In this document: piece by piece, positions 5,496 to 5,832 of the stretch
Layout: each line of letters opens with the position of its first letter
Position numbering within the stretch: the stretch's first letter is position 1
Translations under genes and position numbers: made by a program
Notes under the pieces: model-generated
What the model saw: only the letters and a program-made list of their open reading frames with translations
The model's database searches: none
Told to the model about the DNA's origin: nothing
From: Candidatus Roizmanbacteria bacterium CG_4_9_14_0_2_um_filter_39_13
Lineage (GTDB): Bacteria > Patescibacteriota > Microgenomatia > UBA1406 > GWC2-37-13
NCBI GenBank assembly: GCA_002788865.1
Contig: PFSC01000169.1
Coordinates: 1-5,832, forward strand
Direction: 5' to 3'
DNA length: 5,832 nt

Positions 5496-5499
5496 AGAT

Positions 5500-5544
5500 T
5501 CCCCGACTTGCCTTGCCGGCAGGGAGGTGCTCTCTCGTCGGGGA
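5500..5544. repeat. Hairpin downstream of the edge gene, possible terminator
   Basis: TCCCCGAC (5500-5507) pairs with GTCGGGGA (5537-5544) around a long loop holding the near-palindrome CCTTGCCGGCAGGG (5511-5524). It lies about 20 bases beyond the stop of the 5566-5832 gene on the minus strand and could end its transcript. No T-run follows, so intrinsic termination is doubtful. Confidence 0.4.
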
Positions 5545-5565
5545 GTATCATTTTATGTGAAGAGT

Positions 5566-5832
5566 TCAGCTAGGAGAGTTAAGCCTATCAAATTCATCCC
5601 AAAAAATACCAGGAATTTCAATTCCTTGTATTTCACGGGCTCTATAAGTCACCGTCACTAACTCTTTTTCCTCGAAACCAGGATACTCACATTCTCGAAT
5701 TCTCGAGACTTTATTTACGTCTTTTTCGCCAAACCAACACATAAGCATGCTAGTATCTTGACACCTTAATACTAATGTAATTATACTGAATGTATGACTA
5801 CATATATTCAGGTCATCGCCCTTAGCTCTCAA
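5566..5832 (-). CDS. Unrecognised protein, C-terminal part (runs off the window edge)
   Basis: An open frame enters at the right edge and ends at TGA (5566-5568). I do not recognise the family. The last 60 residues look like real protein: MLMCWFGEKDVNKVSR, then acidic EECEYPGFEEKE-like charge, then VTVTYRAREI and a final aromatic and acidic IFWDEFDRL. There is no obvious membrane segment, signal or catalytic motif. The true start may lie outside the window. An internal ATG at 5746-5748 would give only 60 residues; it has a TATAAT on the same strand (5785-5780) and a distant AAGGTG, so a short gene starting there is also possible. It is separated from rhuM-2 by the repeat region and is probably not part of the R-M operon. 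Confidence 0.5.
   Translation of the reverse strand: MRAKGDDLNICSHTFSIITLVLRCQDTSMLMCWFGEKDVNKVSRIRECEYPGFEEKELVTVTYRAREIQGIEIPGIFWDEFDRLNSPS

Larger units (their letters stand above)
5402..5544. repeat. Composite nested repeat region between rhuM-2 and the edge gene
   Basis: The intergenic stretch from about 5299 to 5565 holds no credible gene. Its outer arms TCCCCGACG (5402-5410) and CGTCGGGGA (5536-5544) are exact reverse complements. A third copy of TTCCCCGAC lies at 5499-5507. Between the first and third copies sits a self-contained inverted-repeat element (5423-5495). The segment is clearly more GC-rich than the genes around it. Confidence 0.6.

Overview
This AT-rich window appears to be a defence or accessory island from an uncultivated bacterium, possibly a Patescibacteria/CPR member. 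That guess rests on weak Shine-Dalgarno signals, standard code use, and palindromic repeats that run in frame through a gene (reading SYAEASAGR and LALSLSNG) or nest between genes. I recall such repeats from CPR-type draft genomes, but this is an inference, not a placement.

Almost everything reads on the minus strand, so gene order runs from high to low coordinates. It starts with the end of an unrecognised protein (5566-5832). Next is a repeat-filled intergenic stretch (about 5400-5545), then a RhuM-family gene (4258-5298) bracketed by two nearly identical 22-bp direct repeats. A type I restriction-modification DNA methyltransferase subunit, hsdM, follows (2652-4034, with its original 5' end recognisable up to 4136), then a second RhuM-family gene (1701-2642). 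After it lies a short remnant of the 3' end of another hsdM-like gene (1593-1701), a DUF2130 protein with a coiled coil and a putative nuclease-like core (325-1590), and the first part of a P-loop ATPase gene (47-328). The last gene is cut off by what looks like the right end of an IS200/IS605-type insertion sequence entering from the left edge on the plus strand (transposase tail 2-61, 9-bp-stem hairpin 70-92).

The locus reads as a type I R-M neighbourhood in decay or rearrangement. hsdM carries a stop at codon 4 of its apparent original frame (MFE*SFKNID). No hsdS or hsdR lies in the window. A foreign hsdM tail sits behind the first RhuM gene, and the ATPase is truncated. DUF2130 and the ATPase overlap by 4 bases (ATGA), so they were probably a translationally coupled pair. 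The two RhuM paralogues flank hsdM, and each has an N-terminal helix-turn-helix-like segment. The 22-bp repeats lie upstream of both rhuM-2 and hsdM, so they could be shared operators or the borders of a cassette.

I see no tRNA, rRNA, CRISPR array or riboswitch. The most notable features are the hsdM nonsense codon, the orphan hsdM tail, the repeat-bracketed RhuM unit and the palindromes inserted in the hsdM reading frame.
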